A DNA stretch of 64,000 nt, taken from Oopsacas minuta. Its lineage: Eukaryota > Porifera > Hexactinellida > Lyssacinosida > Leucopsacidae. The notes under the pieces were generated by a model that saw only the letters and a list, made by a program, of their open reading frames with translations, made no database searches and was not told the origin of the DNA. The position numbers and the translations under genes were made by a program. Shown here piece by piece: positions 53,993 through 64,000 of the stretch (positions are counted from its first letter, which is position 1; each line of letters opens with the position of its first letter). The stretch lies in NCBI GenBank assembly GCA_024704765.1, contig JAKMXF010000033.1, positions 806,001 through 870,000 of the forward strand, read 5' to 3'.

Positions 53993-56621
53993 ATTACTAA
54001 TCCACACAATTTTATTATTTCTCAGTTCTTACAATATTTGATTTGGCATAATTTCTTTGGTCAATCGAACTGAATAATGGTTTACACTATTCGGTTGGAG
54101 AGGTTTCATATTTTCCTAACTACCATATATAGAGTCACAATTTTAGTTTTTGTAATTGCGCCTGTAGAGTCACAATAGCTACCTGGTGACTATTTAGAAT
54201 TAATTCGGTTTTGTCAAACTACGAAAACCAAAAATTCGGCAGAAAACAAACTAAAATTTCACAATAAATCAATTTCAATCAATCAGTACATTAGCAATAC
54301 ATTATTATTAATTATATATTGAATGATGTTTGTATCCTTGGTCTAGGGGTTTAGGGGACTGTGACGATATATGTAGCAGCTGTAACACTATTTTCATCTT
54401 ACAAAATTGACAATTACAACCTATTCCCTTACGTAAGAATAAATAATAATATACGTGTTAACCAATATTCATGTAAATTTTAACACTTCAGGAAATTTGA
54501 AATAATCATAGAGATAATAATAGCAAAATGCATGAATATTGCAATATAATTCGACACGAGCATGCGAGCATATTTCTGGTATCTACCATTTTCATGACTA
54601 TATTCAAATAATAATCACATTACTATGATAAATGAATGGGTCATGAACCTACCTGTATTTTCGTATACATTATACAAAAAGGGAAAAATGAGGAGATAAA
54701 TTTCGAGAACTCATATCGAATTGCGAATATTTAAAAACTACGAAAGATGATTGTAACTTATACGCTTATGTATATTTTAATAAATCATAATAACAATCAT
54801 CCATTTATATCATTATGTGTACATTCATAGCTTATGGTAAATAATTATTAATCAACAACCTTTGCCAATTAGTAGATAAATTCCATACTGACACCTCAAA
54901 AATGCAGGGACCGGGACTATATTTATATTTTAAATAACACAATACTGCGTCACTACGTATATATAAAATTATTAAATCGACTCTAATTGTCTTTGTTATA
55001 GATGTACCACACACATGACACTACATACCTTATATGGAATAGATCTACTCAATGAAATTCTAAAAAGATAGCAAATATTTTAATTACATCGTTATCAATT
55101 GAAAAGTTTAATTCATAATATACCATAATAATAATTATTATAATAACCGGGTATTGTCATATTGTATGGAGGAATTTGAGGTTTTAATATCCTATGTTGC
55201 ATTACTTACATACCATTCATACGTGTTTGATTGCAACGGTGGCTTAATGACCATAATTGATAGCAAATATTCCTTAATTAGCTTGCCTAACGCTTATACA
55301 ATGATTACGCAAAATAGAGATAGTCATAACCAAAGAAATGTATGCTGACGCCCATTTGTCAATAATTGTCCATGATATCCTAATTGGGAACATTGTTAGT
55401 AATTTAAATATATATAATTAATTATTTAAAAATATGGCCGGGAAATTTGTAGGTAAAATGGTGGTCCTTACGATCTTGATGCTACACACAAGACTCAAGC
55501 TCATAATTAGGAAAATTACTTATTTTTGATAATTATGATCCAAATAGATATGTCGAAAGTTCTAAAGTGTATGACATAAAGCAGTAGTAAATTATAATAT
55601 ATTTTCCTTTTAGTTTAATTTTCTTGGATACTTTTCAATATAATTATTAGAAGAATATAAATTGATGAAACTGAAACTTAACTAAATTTTCACATTTCAA
55701 TTTGGTAAATTGAAATTTTAGTAAATCTAATTTTAGTAAATCTAATTTTAAGTTATTTCTGTTTCCAATTTATTTTTAAACAGAATGACGAAGCAAAGAT
55801 AAGATTATTATTATTTACGTAATCTGACTGAATATGATTTGTAGATATTTTATACTTTGTATCATTCGCTTGCGCCATTAATTACAACAAATAATATATG
55901 TACCTAAATGAGTAGTAAATATATCCAAAGGCCCGATTTTAAAATATCATATACTCATACTCCCCAAGTGACCTGTAGCGGGGCAAAAATTTCTGTTATG
56001 ATATTTTCATATTTTCTACTAAACTATCATCATTGCATGATTATATTATGCAATATACCAGCATTTGGAGATTAAAGATTGGGGTCTATGTCTACTCATT
56101 TTCGTCCGTAAATCTCTAGCTAAATTTCCCCATAATATTAGTTAATTTTAACTGTATTTATGATGACGTTTCTTAGCCACCACAAAGTGTGAAATAATAT
56201 ATCTATTCCGCAAGGAATTGCATCTCGAATTTAGGATTAGAAAACACTTTGAAACTAGTACAATAGATATTGAGTTAGTGATATACACCCCTCCGGACGG
56301 CACTGCCTGGATCTCAGAGGTTATACTGTAATTAGGAGTACGTATAATGACAATAAACTCGATGAATTTGATTGTATCGAGTAATGTTTGTATAACGTAA
56401 CGTATAAATCCTAATCTGTAATTTGGTATAATTTAATCTTATATGTAATAGTAAGCATTAGGGAATTGGTGTACAAACAATATTGAATTTACTTCAGTCT
56501 CTCAAAGTGCTTGGGAGGAAGTTTCAAATGTCCTAATAATTTTAGAAGAATTTACTTAGTATAAGACACGTCATACGAAAAGTATCTCTCAGTAATATTA
56601 GTTTTGACTACATGGCTGAAG

Positions 56622-56629
56622 TATAAATA
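56622..56629 (+). promoter_or_regulatory. TATA box of the second MAPKAPK-like gene
   Basis: TATAAATA in GAAGTATAAATATATTG, 65 bp before the ATG. It matches the element before the first kinase. Confidence 0.65.
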
Positions 56630-56686
56630 TATTGAGAGAGTATAAATTGGAGGATTAGTAATTAAATAAATAAAAACAGACAAATT

Positions 56687-57604
56687 ATGGCAATTGCAAT
56701 TAAGGAATCAAATATATCTGAAGATTATAACATTCTTTGGGAGAAACCTTTAGGCTGTGGGGTTAACGGGGATGTGTATAAATGCACTGAGATTAGAACA
56801 GGACAAAAATATGCATTAAAACTTCTACCTGATTGTGATGCTACCAGAAGAGAAATACAGCTTCAGGCCTCTTGCTTTAATTGTGAGCATATTGTACCTA
56901 TCCATGCCTTGTATAGAAATGCTCTAATTCTGAAAAATAAACAAGGAGTCAAGATTGAGAAAGAAGAGAATTCTCTGTTCGTAGTAATGGAGTTGATGAA
57001 TGGAGGAGAATTGTTCGATCATCTGCAACAGAAACAAATAAGTGAAGAAGAAGCAAAACAGTTTGTAAAACAGATCTTAAAAGCAATAGAATTCATACAT
57101 GAGGGTAACATAGTACACAGAGATCTCAAACCTGAAAATATTCTCATGGATGTATCCACTTCTGAGGAAGAGAAAGCAGAATCTATCACTCTAAAGCTAG
57201 CAGACTTTGGTTATGCTGAAATGGATGATAACGGTCTCACCAATCCTCTCTACACTCTATACTATGTAGCACCTGAAGTTCTATCCAATGATACTCGCTT
57301 CAGAAAGGAATCAGACAAAGCATGTCCTCCTATGACTTATGACAAGAAGTGTGATATCTGGTCACTAGGAGTTATCACGTATATCATGTTGATGGGATAT
57401 CCTCCCTTCTCTCCAGACGGTCCCAACATCGAGATGACAAGCACCATGTACCAATCTATCTTATCAGGGGACTACTACTATGGTGAAATGGACTGGAAGA
57501 AGTATTCAGGAGATGCTCATGACTTTGTATTCAGTCTCTTACATGTCAATCCAGAGGATAGACCATGCGCTAAAGAACTCCTTCTACATCCATGGTTACA
57601 GTAG
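56687..57604 (+). CDS. MAPKAPK2-like protein kinase without C-terminal regulatory region (305 aa, single exon)
   Basis: Paralogue of the kinase at 51957-52853 and closer to MK2: glycine loop LGCGVNGDVYKC, Lys45 (YALKLLPDC), VVMELMNGGELFDHLQ, VHRDLKPENIL with Asp146, Asp173 in LADFGYAE, DIWSLGVITYIMLMGYPPFS, ending at RPCAKELLLHPWLQ. The activation loop reads LTNPLYTLYYVAPEVL, so the p38 target Thr of LTTP is Asn186 while the Pro remains. It stops right after the kinase domain, lacking the MK2 autoinhibitory/docking tail (MK2 is about 400 aa). All catalytic residues are present, so it should be an active kinase. The tandem arrangement, lack of introns and shared TATA box suggest a retro-derived founder duplicated in place. 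Confidence 0.93.
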   Translation: MAIAIKESNISEDYNILWEKPLGCGVNGDVYKCTEIRTGQKYALKLLPDCDATRREIQLQASCFNCEHIVPIHALYRNALILKNKQGVKIEKEENSLFVVMELMNGGELFDHLQQKQISEEEAKQFVKQILKAIEFIHEGNIVHRDLKPENILMDVSTSEEEKAESITLKLADFGYAEMDDNGLTNPLYTLYYVAPEVLSNDTRFRKESDKACPPMTYDKKCDIWSLGVITYIMLMGYPPFSPDGPNIEMTSTMYQSILSGDYYYGEMDWKKYSGDAHDFVFSLLHVNPEDRPCAKELLLHPWLQ

Positions 57605-58010
57605 CAGAGACGACAAATTGACTTATGATTACACTCTGCGGCCAAATCACATTTTAATTTTTAAAATTCTCTCTTCATCTTTTGTATGTTATTTATTGTT
57701 TTGTTAAACATAAATAGGATACTCTGCTTATTTGGGAGACTTTCAGAAAGTCACAAGGAATACAACCCATATATTTCCGTAGGAGACGGTCTGGTTAAGT
57801 TCGATTGGACCGCTTTAGATTGGATATTACAGTGCGTAAGGGAAAACTATCGCTATGTTTAGGATTGAGCTTTGATCTATTCAATTGCGGTATTAAAGTA
57901 AACTAATAAGACACGAGTTATAGTACACCATTGTTCATCGCAGTATATTTATATCTAGAATTGTGTAAAGTGGGAGAATATTAAAATCTAAGTATAAAAT
58001 GAATTCCAAG

Positions 58011-58683
58011 CAGTGGTGTCCTGCTGTGGGAGCGGGTGGGAGCACCGCTCCCATAGTTTTTTAACAAATCAAATTGGCAAGTAACAATTTGTGTACCTGA
58101 TCTCTACAGTAGCATACAATCAATATTCGAAATCGATAGAAATTTGTTCCAAATATAATTAAGTCGAGTTGAGAGAGCAAATGTTTACTTTATAGCGCCG
58201 TGAATATATCGTAGAAGTTATTCCATGCAACTCATCTGAATGCGAAAGGGGGTTCAGTTAAATGAATATCATATTGGATGAGAAACGAAACCGGCTTACA
58301 ATAGAACACGTTTCTTCTTTGCTGTTTATCCAGCTTAATGATCCACCACTGACTATTTGGAGATCATTGGAATATTCTAAATCTTGGCTCTTGCACCATA
58401 ATTCAGCAACAGATATCCATGGATTAAAGTCCAAAATTTCTGAGCCCCATAAACAAGAAGAAATTTGGCAGTATTATTAGTTAAATAATTTTGGGTACTC
58501 AATCACTTGTTAGAACTCTATTTTCAGATTTACTACTAAACCTTTGATATTATTCATACTTATCTTATTAATTCAATTACCGGTATATTGTTTGAATTTT
58601 GTATTAGAAATTAGGATATATTCAATTGAATTTGAAATTTGAAATACCGCTCCCATACTTATAATTAGAGCAGGACATCCCTG
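58011..58683 (+). mobile_element. hAT element derivative (673 bp) with exact 8-bp target duplication and transposase remnant
   Basis: The left end CAGTGGTGTCCTGCT and inward-read right end CAGGGATGTCCTGCT pair. The 8-bp ATTCCAAG lies on both sides (58003-58010 and 58684-58691), which defines a hAT insertion. Inside, 58262-58480 encodes DEKRNRLTIEHVSSLLFIQL and LEYSKSWLL, like the extreme C-terminus of a hAT transposase, so the element is a deleted derivative of an autonomous one. The perfect duplication suggests a fairly recent insertion. Confidence 0.88.
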
Positions 58684-59111
58684 ATTCCAAGGTAGTACAC
58701 CCTCGGTTATACAACAAATTTGTCTTTGAATTTCAACTTTGATGTTGGGATGAGTGCAGTAACGTATTTTGAAATGTGTTATTCACTGCTCTGAGCCTCT
58801 GGGATGTAATACAATGGTTGATTTTGGAATATTTTACAGTATATATATATATTAATTCCAATTAGTGTATATCATGACATTATCCCAGATTCTGCTACTA
58901 AAGATTTTAGAAGCTCCCTAATAATAACAATTTTCACAACCTAGCTGTGCTACTGCTAGAATACCCGTTTCCTACTTGTTAGAATACCCACAGGGCGTAG
59001 CAAGCAGATTTCAATTGGTTAGGTTGACCTATACAAATATATGGTGCACCAAAACCAAAGTTGGCCCGGTTAAAACCAGACCAACCCAAACTGTCTCCTA
59101 TGCCCATGTAA

Positions 59112-59143
59112 CCGAAGAGTCGGATAATCGAGGGTCTACTAAC
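59112..59143 (-). repeat. pogo/Tigger-like element end
   Basis: Minus strand reads AGTAGACCCTCGATTATCCG, close to the ends of the elements at 1982-2183 and 40812-40938. The other end was not found. Confidence 0.4.
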
Positions 59144-59964
59144 ATGGGCGCCGAAAGTCTCTAAGGTTAGGGGGGTACCTAATTGACTAGTATGGGTATA
59201 CCCTACCTGAGTCCCTGACCCTCCAACATTCGGCGGATGCTTGTAATATCATCTTGTTCTTGCAAATCAGAGTGCTGGAATAAGGGAATTATTACATTAG
59301 CTAATATACAAAGCAACAATACTCGTTCCTTTACTGGCCAGATGGCTATACGTAAAAGGATGCTTCTGGATCACGGGAGTATGAATTTTAATCCCGGAAT
59401 TAATCATACTCAAACGAATAATGGTCAATATGTTGTCCACAATACATTGATCGGATGTTAAATATAATTAAATTAGTATTCTCACGCTTTAAGATACTAT
59501 ATAGAAAAATGCACAACCGACAGACTCATAGTGCAGCACGGCTCGTTTGTTTGTGTTCTTTTCAGGGGAGCACACAGCCCCCATGACCCCCCCCTTGTGT
59601 AGATACCGCACTCCACCAGACCCCTACTGATTCGGGCTCATAGGTCTGAATTATTTCAGTTTAATAACTATTCTTAGCTGTGTTCAATACTATTTGTTCC
59701 CTATGTACTTCAAGTCGTATCCTAAACCAATGGTTTAATTCCAGGGGTTATACAGGGTCTTCAGAGCACGCTCCTAGCGCCCCTCCTCTCAAAATTTCAT
59801 ACACCTATATCAGTAAATTAGTGTTACGATATAGGGGAAGATCCTCAATTTTCACGCTCCTAACTATAATATCGTCAAAAATCATGCGGCTAGAGGAGCG
59901 TCCGACGATCCTAGATAATACCTTGCTTAATTCCCAATAATTATCATCCAATTATTCACCTGAC

Positions 59965-60545
59965 TAACCATCTAAATGAAATTTCTACCATCGTTTTGAA
60001 ATATACGCTATAAAGTGTGAAAATATGATTAATCATATAGATAGAGATTGGAAAATGTGAAATTTGGAATCTACATACTTAGACTACCAGTCAAAATGAA
60101 ATTTCTAACATTTACACTTTGAATATACGCGAAAAGGTACGAAAATATGATTCTTCATATGTACTACACACATTACTAGCAGTTGGAACGAAATTTCTAG
60201 CATCATTTTGTAAAATATGCATAAAGGTGTGAAAATATGATTAATCATATGACAAATCATATAGATATAGATTTGAAAATGTCAAAACTGGAATCTACAT
60301 GACTCGATTACACCTGACTAATAGTTGAAACGAATCTCTAGCATAATTTGAAATATTTCAAAAAAATTGTGAAAATATGATTAATCATATGATAAATCTG
60401 TGAATTAGTTAGTTTCGAGCTCTGAAATCTCAAAATCGGACTCTACGCACCCATTACCCCTGCCAACATGCAACATGTTGAAACCTAATCTCTAGCTTGC
60501 TTTTAAATTTTACATAGAAAAGTGTGAAAATATGATTAATCACTA
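59965..60545 (+). repeat. Degenerate tandem array of about five units
   Basis: The block GTGAAAATATGATTAATCAT recurs at about 60017, 60139 (variant), 60230, 60370 and 60524, spaced 91-154 bp. Each is preceded by a GAAATTTCTA(G/C)CAT-type block. The last units carry the segment found inverted at 13381-13546. Confidence 0.75.
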
Positions 60546-61383
60546 AAAAGGTGTGATACATTCACTTTATAAATTCTTACCACAGGTGCAAATCTCCGAC
60601 CCTTAAATATACGTATAGGTATGTATAACAATTTCCATGTTATCGAACCGCTAGAATTCGCACGCACGTACGGACATCGTACATCGTAATAACTTAGCAT
60701 GTTTCGTTCGCAGGTCGCTTCACGAGTCACGACGTGCAACAACACTTCATGATTATTCGTATTGCCACCCTCGGAACAACCCGCCTTGAATTGCTGCTTA
60801 GCTGAATAAATATTTAGTAAGGTTGAGTTCAACATTCGGTTTAATTAACCGAATATTATTATCAGAGCAGAATTCGTATCAGTATTCGGGAAGGCTGCTA
60901 TTCATGGGTACTGACATTCGGTCCGAGCGGTTTCAATCTTGATAGGTTGAATTTGGATAATACTTAGCCTCGATTAATACTTACTACTTCTATCAAACTT
61001 CAAACCTAATAATTAGTTCCCATACAGTGCAACCACCCGTAGTAATATAGTCCTGATATCATTTGATCCATTGGGTGTCTAAGAGGTGCTATAACGAACG
61101 TATCTTCTCGCATATACTTAGTTAGGATATCTCTACCATTGTATCTTGAGTGTATGTTCAAAATATCATATCTGTCCTGTCGACAAGGAGGATAGAATTA
61201 TTTATAAGACTGATCAATGGTGTTTGGCCAGTATTTACGTGATTTATCATTATTCAAAATAAAACTTAATCCCCTTCGAATTCCAAATCGATAGAGAATG
61301 CCTACGAGTGTTGAACTCCCAGTTTGTGTACTTTTAGTAGAGCTACAGAAGTTCAAGTATTAGTACCAATTAAATCAGAATTC

Positions 61384-61656
61384 TCACATCTTCAAGGAGC
61401 ATTCACAAAAATTCGTAGCGTATTGTTCTGATATTTTTACAATGGTTTCTGTGATTTTCGAATCATATAATTGATTCCAGTACTTAGTGTATATGCCTTG
61501 CTGGGCTAAGGAATCCGGGGGTATTCCCCCTTCGAATGTACACTGTTCACCCCACAATACATCCATAGGATGAATACAAACCATTATGTAATCTTGTACA
61601 TTCAAATTAAGCGATCGAATATAATTATTGACCCATTTTAGGAAGTAAAGTTGTTG
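61384..61656 (-). CDS. Candidate terminal exon of an unidentified gene
   Basis: After an acceptor-like GACAGAATTCAG, 90 codons are open to a stop. The sequence is protein-like: QQLYFLKWVNNYIRSLNLNV, YIMVCIHPMDVLWGEQCTFE, IPPDSLAQQGIYTKYWNQLY. I recognise no family. Trp, Cys and Pro content sets it apart from AT-rich noise. It could be part of a gene or a pseudogene. Confidence 0.35.
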   Translation of the reverse strand, partial: QQLYFLKWVNNYIRSLNLNVQDYIMVCIHPMDVLWGEQCTFEGGIPPDSLAQQGIYTKYWNQLYDSKITETIVKISEQYATNFCECSLKM

Positions 61657-63259
61657 CTGAATTCTGTCTCTTTAGGTAGATACACAATTTAGATTTTAGA
61701 GCCAAACATTCTTTGTTCGCTAGTAAACTATTTCATTACCTATTACAAACACTTCTATGGTGGTGTTTGCAACAGTTTGGCGTTATTTTTGGTTGTACAA
61801 ATTTAACTATTGCCTATATTGTCTAGTCAAGGCTTTTGAAGTTTGGAGATCTCGCGTCCTAAGGCCTGGCACTAGAGGTCTATTTTGTACCACAATGCAT
61901 CTACATGCACACGACAGCAGCCCAAACATTTTAAAAGTTAGTATTAATGAGAAAATACAAATCAAACTTTCATCATGCAATTTTGCTGAGTACAATTAAT
62001 TTGCTAACTACTTTCTAATAATATAGACAGAAAGTGAATTACCTTATATTCCTCTAATTTTCGAATTATTTGATAACACATGTACCAAAATTATTGTAGG
62101 AACGTTATATTTGGCTAATGTTATTCTTGGAATATTCGCCAAAAGTATTTTCTAGTTTACATTCAAAATCTTCCAAATATCCTTGATTTATCGAGTGTAG
62201 AACTTTGTCTCCGAAATTCGTCGAATGAAGAATTCTGTAACCACATGTTGGAGATTAATAAGGAGATGGATAAATATAGAAATTCGCTAATTTGGAACGA
62301 GGCTTTGAGAATGTAGCATTCTAAATTTACATACATATGTTAATCTAGTTAAAGCTTACTCCCGAATAGTATATTCGCAATTCCGACAACGTTCCCTATC
62401 CCAAGATTTTGGGATTTGAATCTTACTGTACTTTTTAATTTTAGAGTGGTTCATATTTGTATTCTAAAGTAATGGACGATGTGCTACGTCAATACTTCCA
62501 TCCATCCTACCACTTCATTTCCCTGAGAGGATATTGCTTCACCGAAAGGAGCCAGCATGTTATCTTACGATACAAACAATGGATAATATTTTAAATAAAA
62601 TCATATACTAAGCATACAGCGGAACTCTGATAAGATGTATTCTCCTACGGTTTTTTTTACCTGCAATGCAATTGTATGTCTTATCCGAATAAATAGGTCA
62701 TGGGGGCTTAAAATTTGACCGAAAATGATGAACATTTTGACTGTCCCGACTATTGAATTTAGTTTCTAACTAATTATACAGAAACACATTTTAGCTAAAT
62801 TATCTTGCAAATATTGAAATCTTATTCTAGTGACATCAGCTACTACAGAATTATCGAACCCGACTTCCCTTCCTTCCGGAGGAACCACATGATTCTACAC
62901 TCTCCTTTCACCGATTTTTCCTTATGTGAGTAACAAACTGAAAATTTCTGATTTCAAAATTTTTAGAATTCTCTTTTATCTAGTTTATATAGTAGCCAAT
63001 GGGTTTTGCTTAAAGAATTACACATAACTCTGTAGTTACAATATGATACTACTATAATAATTATTCCTATGAATTATGGGACAACCCTTGACTGTAAATA
63101 GAAATGTTATTCCCTAGTTACACATGCTTGTTAAAGGTATGCTACAAACTATTTGGTCAGTGTGGTTTTTTGTCCGGCCGGATCAAATATTTCGTGACAG
63201 GTATCATATTATCATTTATCTGATAATGCTAGGCTCCACTTCAGTGCTCTAACAACTTG

Positions 63260-63590
63260 CCATTAGATGCCATTAGACGGTTAGGTTTCGAATGTCTACC
63301 TCCCCTGCCTATAGTCCATTTCTCGCATCAAGTGACTCCTGGATGTTCAGAGAAATGAAAAGACAGCTTGGTGAAAAAAGATATAAAGAGCATGATACTA
63401 TGAGTTCGGGTGTGGAACTGTGAGAAAAGGGTATCTAAAAGGAATCTTTCGCCACAGGAATAGAATAACTACCAGAAAGGTGGGAGTGGTGCATCAAACT
63501 CAACAGGGAGTTCAATGAATACTTTGATAATGATTTAAATTTATATTTGTTACTAAATTAGTATTAGGAATTATGGGACAACCCTCGTAT
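63260..63590 (+). pseudogene. mariner-type transposase remnant with right terminal repeat
   Basis: Fragments in shifting frames give AIRRLGFECLPPLP, YSPFLASSDSWMFREMKRQL and IE-stop-LPERWEWCIKLN. These correspond to the mariner C-terminal region (LPHPPYSPDLAPSDF.LF ... LPERW). Several stops and a frameshift interrupt it. It is followed by GAATTATGGGACAACCCTCG (63568-63587), also present at 63071-63090 as GAATTATGGGACAACCCTTG, which is a mariner-type terminal repeat. Confidence 0.75.
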
Positions 63591-63700
63591 AAGAAATAGT
63601 AAATCCTAAAATCTTAAAAAGTGGGGGGAGCAAATGGAGCCAAGCAAATACTTGAGGGAACGTCACTGCGAATTACCCTGCATAATTCGACATAATATAA

Positions 63701-64000
63701 TATCCCAACAAGTATAGTGTCGGATTATCCTATGTTAAAATACTAACAAAAATGGATAAAACAATTGAAGACTTCTTTAACTATCCACACTTATTAATCA
63801 ACGATCCAATGATATTGAAAAGAACATGGAATTTTATGTCATATGACATTGGATTAGATGATTTTGATATACCAAACGGAGTTAATAAATCGTATCTTAA
63901 AAGTAGACCAGAGTTGATGAAGGAAATTGATAGGTTTTTGAACTGGACAGAAGAAAATATTGATTTCTTTATAATTAGTGAGAAGTTTGATGAGTCTTTG
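63701..64000 (+). CDS. Galactose-3-O-sulfotransferase-like protein (partial, runs off the right edge)
   Basis: The frame is open from 63701 to the end, with ATG at 63752 (MDKTIEDFFNYPHLLINDPM). The segment RFLNWTEENIDFFIISEKFD followed by ESL matches the GAL3ST family block 'FDLVLI(A/S)EYFDESL', also seen as VDFVFVAEHFIESM in the pseudogene at 32-33 kb. The upstream codons (SVGLSYVKILTK) may be coding as well, since GAL3ST proteins have a SxFNYY-like segment here, so the ATG need not be the start. The N-terminal half with the PAPS site was not found just upstream, so this is either a later exon or a truncated copy. Confidence 0.7.

Larger units (their letters stand above)
52854..56686. other. 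Intergenic region between the two kinases
   Basis: AT-rich with no convincing gene. It holds a putative inverted-repeat element at 53567-53992 and a pogo-like end (GAGGTTATACTGTA, about 56319), then the TATA box of the second kinase. Confidence 0.5.
57605..63700. other. Repeat-rich intergenic region
   Basis: Six kb with no firm gene. Contents: a complete hAT element (58011-58683), a pogo-like end (59112-59143), a degenerate tandem array (59965-60545), a candidate exon (61384-61656, minus) and a mariner remnant (63260-63590). 62849-62925 is bounded by an acceptor (GCTACTACAG) and a GTGAGT donor and could be an exon, but no family is recognisable. Confidence 0.45.

Noticed and set aside
62849-62925. 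Possible exon between an acceptor and a GTGAGT donor
   Set aside because: Two frames are open, no family is recognisable, and it could not be joined to the GAL3ST-like exon.

Overview
This is nuclear DNA of an animal. It is AT-rich, uses the standard code, and carries GT-AG introns (one GC-AG). The genes include a three-CH-domain filamin, MAD2, TPP2, TANGO2, LRMDA-type and LRRC27-type leucine-rich proteins, an STPG sperm-tail protein, MAPKAPK-like kinases, an SLC2-type transporter and galactose-3-O-sulfotransferase (GAL3ST) sequences. Many genes are single-exon, some very long, beside genes with ordinary introns of 70 bp to 4 kb. An early-branching animal such as a sponge fits, but that placement is inference. 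No viral, bacterial or CRISPR sequence was seen.

Layout. 1-4754 (-): 5' part of a filamin gene, six exons, leaving the left edge. 4755-7749: non-coding, small DNA transposons. 7750-11658 (+): one-exon glycine-rich protein with a WW domain and a PPPY motif. 11659-15872: repeat-rich gap. 15873-24336 (+): four one-exon genes, TANGO2, LRMDA-like, MAD2 and TPP2. 25091-26197 (+): a multipass membrane protein split over reading frames. 26415-27690 (-): a hAT transposase remnant and a small FSIP2-like ORF. 28410-31443 (+): a divergent actin and an SLC2-like transporter. 32264-33573 (-): a broken GAL3ST gene. 35012-45480 (+): an STPG1-like gene of at least eleven exons, with an intronless LRRC27-like gene in antisense inside its ninth intron. 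50566-50734 (-): the last exon of an isopentenyl-diphosphate isomerase. 51957-57604 (+): two single-exon MAPKAPK-like kinases, each with a TATA box. 57605-63700: repeat-rich, with a complete non-autonomous hAT element and a dead mariner transposase. 63701-64000 (+): part of another GAL3ST gene.

The genes do not form one pathway. TPP2, MAD2, TANGO2 and IDI1 are housekeeping. Filamin and the actin are cytoskeletal. STPG1, LRRC27 and perhaps the FSIP2-like ORF suggest cilia or sperm tail, and STPG1 and LRRC27 are physically nested. The most unusual proteins are the WW/PPPY/glycine-rich protein, an actin with altered ATPase residues, and two MAPKAPK-type kinases that end at the kinase domain and lack the activating threonine. 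The intergenic DNA is a dense collection of hAT, Tc1/mariner and pogo-like short elements plus an unidentified hairpin-bearing dispersed family.
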